Shown piece by piece: positions 56,298 to 64,000 of a stretch of 64,000 bases of DNA. How positions within the stretch are numbered: position 1 is the stretch's first letter; each line of letters starts with the position of its first letter. The notes beneath the pieces are model-generated. The model was given only the letters and a program-made list of their open reading frames with translations, was not told the DNA's origin and searched no databases. The position numbers and the translations under genes were made by a program. Source of the DNA: GWA1-54-10 sp964482995 (GTDB taxonomy: Bacteria > Patescibacteriota > Minisyncoccia > Phycocordibacterales > SBAW01); the NCBI GenBank assembly GCA_964482995.1, contig CAYZZC010000002.1, positions 37,436 through 101,435 on the forward strand, read 5' to 3'.

Positions 56298-56560
56298 NNN
56301 NNNNNNNNNNNNNNNNNNNNNNNNNNNNNNNNNNNNNNNNNNNNNNNNNNNNNNNNNNNNNNNNNNNNNNNNNNNNNNNNNNNNNNNNNNNNNNNNNCGC
56401 ACCTACGAATGGAATGGTAGTACCTGGGCCCAGGTGGGGAGTGGGCCTGCTATCTCTTCGGTAGTGGCTCCTACCATCACCGCACTCTCCCCCAACCGTG
56501 TTGCTTTCATCGACGCTAATAACATCACCCTCCGCACATACCAATGGAGCACACCACTCC
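55990..56560 (+). repeat. WAQVGSGLS / LSPNRVAFID repeat array spanning the gap
   Basis: Units of 44-45 residues (WAQVGSGLS...LSPNRVAFIDxxNxxLRTYEWNGST). Two full units precede the gap, a third is cut by it and a last degenerate unit follows. A 54-base segment is identical at 56111-56164 and 56243-56296, and its first 50 bases (to 56447) recur from 56398 after the gap. Confidence 0.85.
56298..56397. other. Assembly gap of exactly 100 N
   Basis: A conventional 100-N placeholder inside the WAQVGSGLS repeat array, flanked by identical sequence. Its size is not a measured one. The reading frame is restored only if the true length is 2 modulo 3. Confidence 0.98.
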
Positions 56561-59500
56561 TCTTTGTAGGCACCAGTCAAGACTACCCGTATCTTTCGGT
56601 CTCAGATGCAGGCTTCACCACTGCAGAAGGCTTAGATGTCCGCACCATATTAACTGTTGGTCAAAATGCAACTTCCACCTGGGCCACCTCAACACCTGCA
56701 TTTGTCGTCAACGGCACATCAGTCTTCTCTGGCCTGGTGGGTATCGGCACCTCGTCCCCCATAGCACAACTCACCGTCTTGGCTAATAGCCTCGCCTCTA
56801 CCACCAACCTCCTCTTCCTTATTGCCTCCACCACAAACACCGGCCTTGCAACCACCACCAACTCGCACTTTGTGGTCACCAACACTGGCAATGTCGGGAT
56901 TGGAACAGCCGCACCTTCTACGCTTCTCCATCTCTCGGCATCGAGTCCCATAATTCGTCTTACCGACACTGATACTAGCGGGTCGGCCGAAGTTTCTGCT
57001 AACAGCTCTTCTGGTTCTCTCACCCTTGCAGCAGATGTTGGAAGTACGGTTTCGAATAGTGCTATAAACTTCTTCGTAGATGACGCACAAGTTGCTCGCT
57101 TTATCTCAAACGGCAACTTTGGTATCGGCTCCACCTCGCCATATGCAAAGCTCACAGTCCATGCAAACAACGGCGAGACAAACCTCCGCCTCTTTGAGAT
57201 TGCTTCTTCAACCCAGTCTGCAACAACAACCCTCTTCTCCATCTCTAACGCTGGTATTGTCGGCATTGGCACTTCTGGCTTTGGTGCACGTACAGAAAAA
57301 CTGCAGGTGGATGGCAGCATGTCAATATCAAATGGCAGTCTCTATCGCTGGATAAATACTGCAGGCACAGAAACCGGCACATCAATTTGGGGAAGTTCTG
57401 CAGCGTCTGCTGGTTACATGCACTTTTACCTTGACGGCTTCCAGCGCATGAGTATTTTAACTGGTGGCAACGTTGGTATAGGATCTTCCTCACCGTGGGG
57501 CCTGCTCTCTGTTAACCCTAACGGCATCAGCGGCCCTTCCTTTGTCATCGGCTCTTCAACCGCTACCAACTTTATTGTTAAAAACTCCGGTCTTGTGGGT
57601 GTCGGCACCACATCGACCGCTGATGTAAACGGTGCAAACGCACTCACTATTGAGGGAGCGGGACAAACCAATGTGCTCCGTCTTATTGGGGGATCATCTC
57701 AAGCAGGGTTCTACATGAATTCTGGAAGTACGTTTAATGGCGTGCAGTTTGGGAGCACCAATAGTACGGGTGTCGGCCTTTATACAGCAAATGGTACTCC
57801 AACGTTCCATCTTGATACCAACGGCGGCGTAAGCCTAGGTGCTTATGCGGCAACCATCAACGGAAGTGTACCGCCCACCAATGGTCTCATTGTAAGCGGT
57901 ACGACCGGCATTGGTTCTTCCTCACCGTTTGCAAAACTCTCTGTCCACGCTAACAACGGCGACACCGCAACAACCCTCTTCGCGATTGGTTCTTCAACGC
58001 AGAGCGCAACCACCACTCTCTTCTCCATCTCCAACACCGGCAACGTGGGGATTGGCACTGAAGCGCCAAGTGCTCAACTCGATATATACGGAGGAACTGC
58101 TTTTCAGAACCTGCAGTTTAAAGCTTCTAGCGATTCGCTCATTACTTTAGCGAGCGGTTTGCGCACAGGAACTAACTTTAATTTCAATTTAGACTCCAAT
58201 GCGGGAGTAATAGTAAATATTGATACCGACAATAACAGTAGCAACTCTTTCTTTGTTCGAAGCAATGGTTCGGCAACGGATTTGTTTACGGTGATAGATA
58301 CTGGAAATATCGGTGTCGCTTCTACAACGCCATGGGGCCTGCTCTCTGTTAACCCTAACGGCATCTCCGGCCCTTCGTTTGTTATCGGTTCCTCAACCGC
58401 TACCAACTTTATTGTTACAAACGCAGGCAGTGTCGGCATCGGCACCACGAGCCCTTCACGCCAATTTGAAATATCGGGCACAGGTGCTCAATATGCGCGC
58501 ATAACCTCGACAGACGACAGCACCGCAAGCCTCGAACTCTTCCGACCAGGAAATAGCTTCTTAGACTGGAGGATACGAAACACCGGTGGCGACCTTATAT
58601 TTGCCTATTCAGATGACGACCTCTCCACAACCAACACAAATCTGTATATGAAATCTTCTGGAGAAATAGGTATCGGCACCACATCGCCGTTTGCCCGGCT
58701 TTCTGTAGCAACGCCTAATAATTCAACAGGTAGTATTACCACCATGTTTGTGATTGCGTCCTCAACACAAACAGGGACCACAAGCCTCTTTAAAATCGAC
58801 AACACTGGTGTGCTCACACTCAACTCTGTCTCCACATCAACCATTTCTGGCGGGCTCACAGTCGCAACAGGCGGTCTACAAGTTTCGACCCTCACATCTG
58901 CTTCTTGCGACGTCAAAGCTGACACGAGTGGCAATCTCTCTTGCGGCACCGACCAAACCGCCTTAGGCGCTGCCAACCCATTCACCTGGGAAAACAACTT
59001 CGGTGTTGTTGCTGCGGCAACCACCTCCCGCGCGCTCTTTACCAACGGCCTCTCGGCCTCAACCACGGTGGACTTCGGCAACGCAGGAGTCTCCTCCTTC
59101 CACTTCGACGGCACCACAGGCAAGCTCGGGCTCGGCACAACTTCGGCAACAGGCAACCTTTCGATAGAAAACGTTTACGGCAGCACTAACACTACGTTGT
59201 TCTCAGTTGCTTCATCTACTGCGGTTGACGGCAGCACCGCGAGCACCCTCTTCACGATTACTAACACAGGCAACGTCGGCATCGGCTCCTCCAGCCCCTC
59301 GTCGGCTTTGGCCATAGAGAGAACTTCTGGCTCGGCACTCGTCACTACATACAACGGCACAGTGCGCGGCCACTTTGGCGCACACGAGGCGGGCAATCTC
59401 GACATCGGCACGCAATCCAACCACGCGCTCTCGTTTGAAACTAACGACATTACAAGAATGACCCTTGATACCACCGGCAACCTGGGGATTGGCTCCTCCA

Positions 59501-61875
59501 CTCCCTATGCCAAACTCTCGGTCCATGCAAATAACGGCGATACCAACATACACCTCTTTGAAATTTCCTCCTCAACACAAACAGCAACCACATCGCTCTT
59601 TGTGGTTCATAACAACGGCCATGTCGGCATTGGCACCTCAACCCCGTTTGCCAGGTTCTCGATCCAGACAAACAATGCCGCCGACGAGCGCTTCCCCGCA
59701 TTTGTCATAGCAACAACTTCCCTCGACGGTCCTGGCCAGGACGTACTCCTGTATGTTGGCGCAACCACAACCGGCGCGCTCGACTTTGCCCGCGTTGCCA
59801 TCGGCACCACCTCCGTGTGGGGTACTGGCGGTATACGCGACCAACTCACCGTCGCGGGCCGCATCTACTCAACCTGGCGCTACGCAGGGTGCGACTTCCC
59901 GGCGATGAGCCAGACCGCCGCCATTGCTGCCTCGACTCTGGTGCCAAACTTCTGCGGCGGGTTTGCCTTTGTGCCAACAACCAACGGCGCCACTTTCGCG
60001 CCAAATAATTCCCAAGCACAAACTAACGGCCACGCAACCGGCTCGCCAATCGTTCTTTCGACAGTTACCAGCGCCGCTACCGCAATCGGTCAAGGGTCTG
60101 CTGTTCGTGCACTTCTCACGTTCGCACCTGCAAACACCAACCCGGTTCTTGAGGCTGTGGTCGCCAACGCCAACAACGGCGGAGGCCTTGTTGCTGCCTC
60201 CTCCTCGATTATTATGGTCGGGTTTGATGGCACCAGCGTCACAGCGACACCAGTTATCGGCCGCGAACCAGACTTCTTTATCGGATTCATTGCATCGTCC
60301 TCAACCACCACCGGTGCAACCGGCGCACCGTGGTACGCGCTTGTTAAGAACGGTAACAGCCGTTCAATTATGAGCACTGGTGTCAGCTCCTCGACACTTA
60401 CCACCACCGGCACCTCCTCGCCGCAGCGCTTGCGCGTTGAGGTGTCGTCAAACCGGATCAACTTCCTTATTAACGGCAATGTTGTTTTGGCAACCACTAC
60501 CAACATCCCCAACGTCAACCTGACGCCAACCGTGTCTGTCGCAAGCGCCATAACGCACACGAACGCTCGGGCGAACGCCCCACAAGGCGTGCGCCTGCTT
60601 CTATACTCGATGCGCTTCTGGATGGACGACCCGCCAGGCGGTGTTACTGAGGGTGTGTCCGGCCCGCCAGGCTCTTATGTCGTGTCTGAGCCCGAAGCAA
60701 TTAAATACGATTGGGAAACGCTTTCGAACATTTCTCAGTACTACCAGCTCGCAAACACCCAAGAGTCAGAAGGCGCCGCTGGTAACTTAGTGTCTATCGA
60801 CCATGCCGCTTCTAGCTCGGCCAAGGCTACTGCGCGGCCGTATGACCCAGGACTTCTTGGTGTTGTTAACAACACCGCCCATACAACTATTGGCCGCGAC
60901 TATGCAGGCACGTCAAAGGTGGCTATCTCTGGCAGAGCAATGGTAAATGTGACAAGCGAAAACGGTGCTATAAAACCAGGCGACCCTATCACCTCGTCTT
61001 CGCTGGTGGGCCAAGGTATGAAGGCAACGAAACCTGGGTTTATAATCGGCCGTGCGCTTGAGTCACTCTATGTTCCCAACGCTTCCTCAACCGTGCAGTG
61101 CCCAGCAATTGAGGGCACCACGACACCGATGTGCTCGGACATGATCCTTGTTGAAATAAATGTTGGTTTTGCAATGAACACCGACGAGGGCACGAGCACT
61201 CTTGCTGCGGCGCTTGCGGTGCCGGCCAAGCTCGCCGATGCACTTGGCGAGCTTGCCGGTGGCGTGTTTGAGAAGGCAGTGCAGTTTGTGAGCCTCACGA
61301 CTAATCGCTTAATTGCAAAGGTAGCGATAATAGGCGACCTCTTTGCAGACCACATCACAGCGACTGTTATCAACGCCGACCAAGTTAATGCAAAGACATT
61401 GTGCTTGGATGATCTGTGTGTCACCAAAACGCAGCTGCAACAATTACTCGACAACGCAGGGGCAAGCGGCAGCTCTTCTACACCTCCACCAAGTACTCAG
61501 CCGCCAAGTGGCGGGGGAGACACGGGCACATCGACACCTCCGGGTGACACAGGCACGGGTTCGACAGGCTCACCGCAAGCAACCAGCACTTCTGACACTG
61601 AGGCGCCGGTAATAACAATCTCCGGCAATAACCCCGCAACCATCGACATCGGTGCAAGCTATGTAGACCTTGGCGCAACAGTCACCGACAATGTTGACCA
61701 AAACTTGGGCTACACTGTCTCGCTCGACGGGGGGGCGCCGACAGATATCTCTCAACTCTCGCTCGACACCAGTATTGTTGGGGAGCACTCTATACTCTTT
61801 AGTGCAACAGACCTAAGTGGCAACACCGGCACCGCAACCCGCACGGTTATAGTTGCCTCTTCAACAACCCCGTAA
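56398..61875 (+). CDS. Giant repeat surface protein, C-terminal part (continues from before the gap)
   Basis: 1,825 further residues that continue the same gene: the first codons read RTYEWNGSTWAQVGSG, completing the interrupted repeat. More GIGSSSPWGLLSVNPNG and SPFAKLSVHANNGDT modules follow to about 59850. Then a non-repetitive region includes a jelly-roll/lectin-like stretch (about 59870-60640) and a segment PGLLGVVNNTAHTTIGRDYAG, ISGRAMVNVTSENGAIKPGD, MKATKPGFIIGRAL. That segment type is found near the ends of large fibre-like proteins. After a Ser/Pro/Gly-rich linker the protein ends in an Ig-like (DUF5011/HYR-type) domain: DTEAPVITISGNN...DLGATVTDNVD...SATDLSGNTGTATRTV. No sorting signal is seen at the C-terminus, consistent with N-terminal membrane anchoring. 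Confidence 0.85.
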   Translation, partial: RTYEWNGSTWAQVGSGPAISSVVAPTITALSPNRVAFIDANNITLRTYQWSTPLLFVGTSQDYPYLSVSDAGFTTAEGLDVRTILTVGQNATSTWATSTPAFVVNGTSVFSGLVGIGTSSPIAQLTVLANSLASTTNLLFLIASTTNTGLATTTNSHFVVTNTGNVGIGTAAPSTLLHLSASSPIIRLTDTDTSGSAEVSANSSSGSLTLAADVGSTVSNSAINFFVDDAQVARFISNGNFGIGSTSPYAKLTVHANNGETNLRLFEIASSTQSATTTLFSISNAGIVGIGTSGFGARTEKLQVDGSMSISNGSLYRWINTAGTETGTSIWGSSAASAGYMHFYLDGFQRMSILTGGNVGIGSSSPWGLLSVNPNGISGPSFVIGSSTATNFIVKNSGLVGVGTTSTADVNGANALTIEGAGQTNVLRLIGGSSQAGFYMNSGSTFNGVQFGSTNSTGVGLYTANGTPTFHLDTNGGVSLGAYAATINGSVPPTNGLIVSGTTGIGSSSPFAKLSVHANNGDTATTLFAIGSSTQSATTTLFSISNTGNVGIGTEAPSAQLDIYGGTAFQNLQFKASSDSLITLASGLRTGTNFNFNLDSNAGVIVNIDTDNNSSNSFFVRSNGSATDLFTVIDTGNIGVASTTPWGLLSVNPNGISGPSFVIGSSTATNFIVTNAGSVGIGTTSPSRQFEISGTGAQYARITSTDDSTASLELFRPGNSFLDWRIRNTGGDLIFAYSDDDLSTTNTNLYMKSSGEIGIGTTSPFARLSVATPNNSTGSITTMFVIASSTQTGTTSLFKIDNTGVLTLNSVSTSTISGGLTVATGGLQVSTLTSASCDVKADTSGNLSCGTDQTALGAANPFTWENNFGVVAAATTSRALFTNGLSASTTVDFGNAGVSSFHFDGTTGKLGLGTTSATGNLSIENVYGSTNTTLFSVASSTAVDGSTASTLFTITNTGNVGIGSSSPSSALAIERTSGSALVTTYNGTVRGHFGAHEAGNLDIGTQSNHALSFETNDITRMTLDTTGNLGIGSSTPYAKLSVHANNGDTNIHLFEISSSTQTATTSLFVVHNNGHVGIGTSTPFARFSIQTNNAADERFPAFVIATTSLDGPGQDVLLYVGATTTGALDFARVAIGTTSVWGTGGIRDQLTVAGRIYSTWRYAGCDFPAMSQTAAIAASTLVPNFCGGFAFVPTTNGATFAPNNSQAQTNGHATGSPIVLSTVTSAATAIGQGSAVRALLTFAPANTNPVLEAVVANANNGGGLVAASSSIIMVGFDGTSVTATPVIGREPDFFIGFIASSSTTTGATGAPWYALVKNGNSRSIMSTGVSSSTLTTTGTSSPQRLRVEVSSNRINFLINGNVVLATTTNIPNVNLTPTVSVASAITHTNARANAPQGVRLLLYSMRFWMDDPPGGVTEGVSGPPGSYVVSEPEAIKYDWETLSNISQYYQLANTQESEGAAGNLVSIDHAASSSAKATARPYDPGLLGVVNNTAHTTIGRDYAGTSKVAISGRAMVNVTSENGAIKPGDPITSSSLVGQGMKATKPGFIIGRALESLYVPNASSTVQCPAIEGTTTPMCSDMILVEINVGFAMNTDEGTSTLAAALAVPAKLADALGELAGGVFEKAVQFVSLTTNRLIAKVAIIGDLFADHITATVINADQVNAKTLCLDDLCVTKTQLQQLLDNAGASGSSSTPPPSTQPPSGGGDTGTSTPPGDTGTGSTGSPQATSTSDTEAPVITISGNNPATIDIGASYVDLGATVTDNVDQNLGYTVSLDGGAPTDISQLSLDTSIVGEHSILFSATDLSGNTGTATRTVIVASSTTP

Positions 61876-61887
61876 CATATATATAGT

Positions 61888-64000
61888 ATGAACACTTTCC
61901 TCAAAAACCTCCGCACACTGCTCTATGCAACACTTGTCTTGACGCTTCTTATACCTATGCCAGTAGACGTGCGCGCGGTAACGATAGGGAATAGTAGCAA
62001 GACTATTATTGACCCGGTGTCTGTTACCTATGTCACAACCGCTTCGACAGACGCTTCGCAAACCACTTACTCATGGACGTGCGACGTAGGGGCGACTGCG
62101 TATGCTTCCAAAGTTGCGGTCATCGCTCTCCATCAGATAGGTGGCGCCACTGGTAAACTTATTACCAACTTTACCGTCGACGGAGTCTCAGGGACAACTG
62201 AGGCTGGGCAACGGCATGGCATGGGCTATGCTCGCATCCCAAAATCAACGGGCTCAGTAACTATTTCAGTCACCTATGATAGCGCCCCAACCCGTGCGGC
62301 GATGGGCTGTTGGGTTTTGACCGGTTACAGCAGCACTCCAACCGATACGCAGTCGGTATACAGTGGCACCGATGCCTCGCAACAGATCACGCTGTCTGTC
62401 CCTACATCAGGTATAGGGATAGTTTCAGGTACGGAGCAAGCCAACACAGTAGTGACAACCACTGGAGCTACAGAGGATTATGACGCTACTCTTGGTGCGG
62501 CCGCAAGCTGGAAGGTAGGTGCGCGGACGACTACTACTGGGTCTGTGGTGGTGACCCTTGCTAATGTGTCCTCTATGGTAGGGCTTGTGTTTTCGCCGAT
62601 CCCCTATACACCTGCCGGAGTAACCCCCATCTCGAGCGGGCTGGTGGGCTACTGGACATTTGGTGGCGCGGTTACCAACTGGTCGTCCGGACAAACCAGC
62701 GACACCTCCGGCCAAGGCAACCACGGCTCGCTTGTTAACATGTCTACCACCACTTCGCCTGTGCAAGGCAAAGTCGGCCAAGCGCTCAAGTTTGTTAATG
62801 CAAACAACAGTGGCGTTCTTGTCCCCAACAGCACCAGCCTTAACATTACCGGAAGCATTACTATTTCTGCGTGGATAAAACCGGACACGTTTGGCGGCGG
62901 CTCTCAAGGAAGAATCTTTAATAAAAATAATGCGACAGCGGGGTACCTGCTGAAAATCGATAACGGCACCTCAGCGAGAGCTTTAAGGTTCGACATTAAT
63001 ACAACGGCTGGACTCGGCACTGACACCTCGGCGTCAGACTCAAATGTCATTTCGGTTGGTGTGTGGCAATTTGTCACGGTGACATACAGCGCTTCAAGTA
63101 ATGAAGTTAGATTTTATGTAAACGGGGCCCCTGCTGGTACTAGTGCTTTGTCGGGCGGCCCGCCTCTGGATAGTTCGGCGATTGATGCTTACATCGGCAG
63201 GCGGAGTGCTGACACCACCCGCAACTTCGACGGCCTCATAGACGAAGTGCGCGTGTACAACCGCGTGCTCTCGCATGCTGAGATTCAACGGCTGTATAAA
63301 ATTGGTTCAGCCAATGCAACATACTCTATTCCAGCTGTCAGTAAAAAAACTTTTACTGCAAACGGTTCGTTTGTTGTACCTGCGGGGGTAACAAAAATCA
63401 CCGTTAAGGCGTGGGGCGCGGGGGGCGGTGGTGCTGGTACGGGAGGTCTCAACGCAACCTCGGGCGTCGGCGGCGGGGCAGGGTATGCTAGTGCACAAAT
63501 CTCAGTTATACCTGGGGAGACATTGGCAGTGTGGGTTGGCGGCGGCGGCGGGGCTGGCTCAGGTACAGGTACGAGCGGCGGCAACGCCGGCGGCGGCGGC
63601 GGCGGCGGATATAGCGGCGTTTTCCGCGCCTCTAGAGCGCTCGTTGTCGCCGGTGGTGCAGGCGGCGGCGGGACCCAAAGCGGGGGTGCTGAAAATGGTG
63701 CAGGCGGCGGCGCAGGCGGAGCGTCGACAGGCGCTACAGGCGACAACAACAGCGGAGGTAACCCAGCGAACGGCGGCACCGGCGGTACGCAAGCTTCTGG
63801 CGGAGCCGGCGGGACAGGTGGCGGCGGTGTTGATGGCACAGTTGGGGGGTCGCTCACTGGCGGAGCCGGCGTCTCGAGTATTGTTGAAGTTATTTTAGCC
63901 GGCGCTGTGGCAACCAAGAGTTCAGACGTTCACATTGAGCCACAGGAGGAGTCCATACGGCTCCGCTACCGCCTTGATGGTGTGCTGCGCGACATTAGTT
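61888..64000 (+). CDS. Secreted LamG-domain, glycine-rich protein; end of window reads into PilB-like sequence (3' partial)
   Basis: 704 codons visible. Residues 1-30 are a signal peptide (KNLRTLLYATLVLTLLIPMP). An N-terminal beta-rich domain runs to about 240. A LamG/concanavalin-like domain covers about 245-470 (LVGYWTFGG, ISAWIKPDTFGG, WQFVTVTYSASSNEVRFYVNG, FDGLIDEVRVYNRVLS). A glycine-rich domain of the receptor/tail-fibre type begins near 486 (FVVPAGVTKITVKAWGAGGGG, given by its core ITVKAWGAGGGG). From about residue 662 the sequence turns without warning into a PilB/GspE-like segment. The first 660 residues make a coherent surface protein that would follow the giant gene 12 bases downstream; the last part is suspect. 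ATG at 61888 fits the signal peptide. Confidence 0.75.
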   Translation, partial: MNTFLKNLRTLLYATLVLTLLIPMPVDVRAVTIGNSSKTIIDPVSVTYVTTASTDASQTTYSWTCDVGATAYASKVAVIALHQIGGATGKLITNFTVDGVSGTTEAGQRHGMGYARIPKSTGSVTISVTYDSAPTRAAMGCWVLTGYSSTPTDTQSVYSGTDASQQITLSVPTSGIGIVSGTEQANTVVTTTGATEDYDATLGAAASWKVGARTTTTGSVVVTLANVSSMVGLVFSPIPYTPAGVTPISSGLVGYWTFGGAVTNWSSGQTSDTSGQGNHGSLVNMSTTTSPVQGKVGQALKFVNANNSGVLVPNSTSLNITGSITISAWIKPDTFGGGSQGRIFNKNNATAGYLLKIDNGTSARALRFDINTTAGLGTDTSASDSNVISVGVWQFVTVTYSASSNEVRFYVNGAPAGTSALSGGPPLDSSAIDAYIGRRSADTTRNFDGLIDEVRVYNRVLSHAEIQRLYKIGSANATYSIPAVSKKTFTANGSFVVPAGVTKITVKAWGAGGGGAGTGGLNATSGVGGGAGYASAQISVIPGETLAVWVGGGGGAGSGTGTSGGNAGGGGGGGYSGVFRASRALVVAGGAGGGGTQSGGAENGAGGGAGGASTGATGDNNSGGNPANGGTGGTQASGGAGGTGGGGVDGTVGGSLTGGAGVSSIVEVILAGAVATKSSDVHIEPQEESIRLRYRLDGVLRDIS
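63797..63871 (+). repeat. 15-base direct repeat at the junction to PilB-like sequence
   Basis: CTGGCGGAGCCGGCG occurs at 63797-63811 and again at 63857-63871 in the glycine-rich coding stretch. The PilB-like sequence begins immediately after the second copy. Confidence 0.85.
63872..64000 (+). other. PilB/GspE-type pilus ATPase fragment
   Basis: In frame with the preceding glycine-rich protein, the last 43 codons include IVEVILAGAVATKSSDVHIEP, then EESIRLRYRLDGVLRDI. The motif SSDVHIEP...RLRYRLDGVL is diagnostic of the N2 domain of type IV pilus/type II secretion ATPases (normally ASDIHIEP...RYRIDGVL). The expected Walker motifs would lie beyond the window. A cytoplasmic ATPase downstream of a secreted domain in one chain is not biologically sensible. 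Confidence 0.75.

Noticed and set aside
56398..56464. Stop codon at 56464 as the true end of the giant gene
   Set aside because: The frame after the gap that continues the repeat (RTYEWNGSTWAQVGSG) is shifted by one base only because the placeholder is 100 N long.
40640..56560. Repeat arrays considered as CRISPR or DNA-level satellite
   Set aside because: Repeats keep the reading frame, vary in length and encode structured protein modules; there are no constant repeats with unique spacers.
40018..61788. Dozens of antisense and out-of-frame open reading frames of 60-240 codons in the giant gene
   Set aside because: They follow from the C-rich, repeat-based codon pattern of the sense strand, are low-complexity, and show no start signals or known motifs.
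63285..63917. 210-codon proline-rich frame on the minus strand
   Set aside because: It is the mirror of the glycine-rich coding stretch (GGC read as GCC/CCG) and has no family features.

Overview
The window looks like a piece of a Candidate Phyla Radiation (Patescibacteria, probably Parcubacteria-like) genome scaffold. This is inferred from gene content and style. Genes are tightly packed, with many ATGA and other stop/start overlaps, and Shine-Dalgarno sites are rare. Small housekeeping genes (murB, secA, obg, gatB) sit beside a giant Ser/Thr-rich surface protein built from GIGTTSP-type repeats. TGA works as a stop codon (for example at 4246-4248 and 12736-12738), so the code is the standard one rather than the Gracilibacteria/SR1 code. 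There are no rRNA or tRNA genes, insertion sequences or CRISPR arrays that I can see.

Region 1 (1-29,933) is almost wholly devoted to cell-surface glycans. It opens with a split heptose kinase/adenylyltransferase pair and a cupin. Next comes an acyl-carrier locus: AcpS, an FkbH-like HAD protein, ACP, a MaoC-type hydratase, an SDR reductase, an MBOAT acyltransferase and an SGNH-like partner. These look able to build a small acyl group on ACP and pass it to an exported glycan. A dTDP-rhamnose set (rfbA on the opposite strand, then rfbBCD) follows with glycosyltransferases and a sugar methyltransferase. A nonulosonic-acid-like set comes next: SDR, an FAD oxidoreductase fused to a NeuB-type synthase, a Rossmann protein, an SpsF-like cytidylyltransferase and a class III aminotransferase. 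The region ends with a methyltransferase, an ABC exporter, a radical SAM protein and an O-antigen ligase/polymerase with TPR repeats.

Region 2 (29,934-38,065) is housekeeping: murB, an 18-residue Lys/Ala peptide gene flanked by hairpins, secA, a small cytidylyltransferase-like gene, a CcdA-like membrane protein, a small membrane protein, obg and gatB.

Region 3 (38,066-64,000) carries a membrane-anchored helix-turn-helix protein, then a giant gene of about 22.5 kb (about 7,500 residues). The giant protein starts with a related helix-turn-helix domain and one membrane segment, followed by thousands of residues of repeats. These include two seven-unit propeller-like arrays, a YadA-head-like array and a third array interrupted by a 100-N assembly gap (56,298-56,397). 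A secreted LamG/glycine-rich protein gene follows. Its last 128 bases switch abruptly to a PilB/GspE pilus ATPase sequence, which is either an assembly chimera or a very unusual fusion.

Many genes that begin a transcription unit have a -10-like hexamer only 6-9 bases before the ATG, suggesting leaderless mRNAs. Two genes (the minus-strand gene at 20,988 and the radical SAM gene at 25,774) instead have conventional bacterial signals and may be later arrivals.
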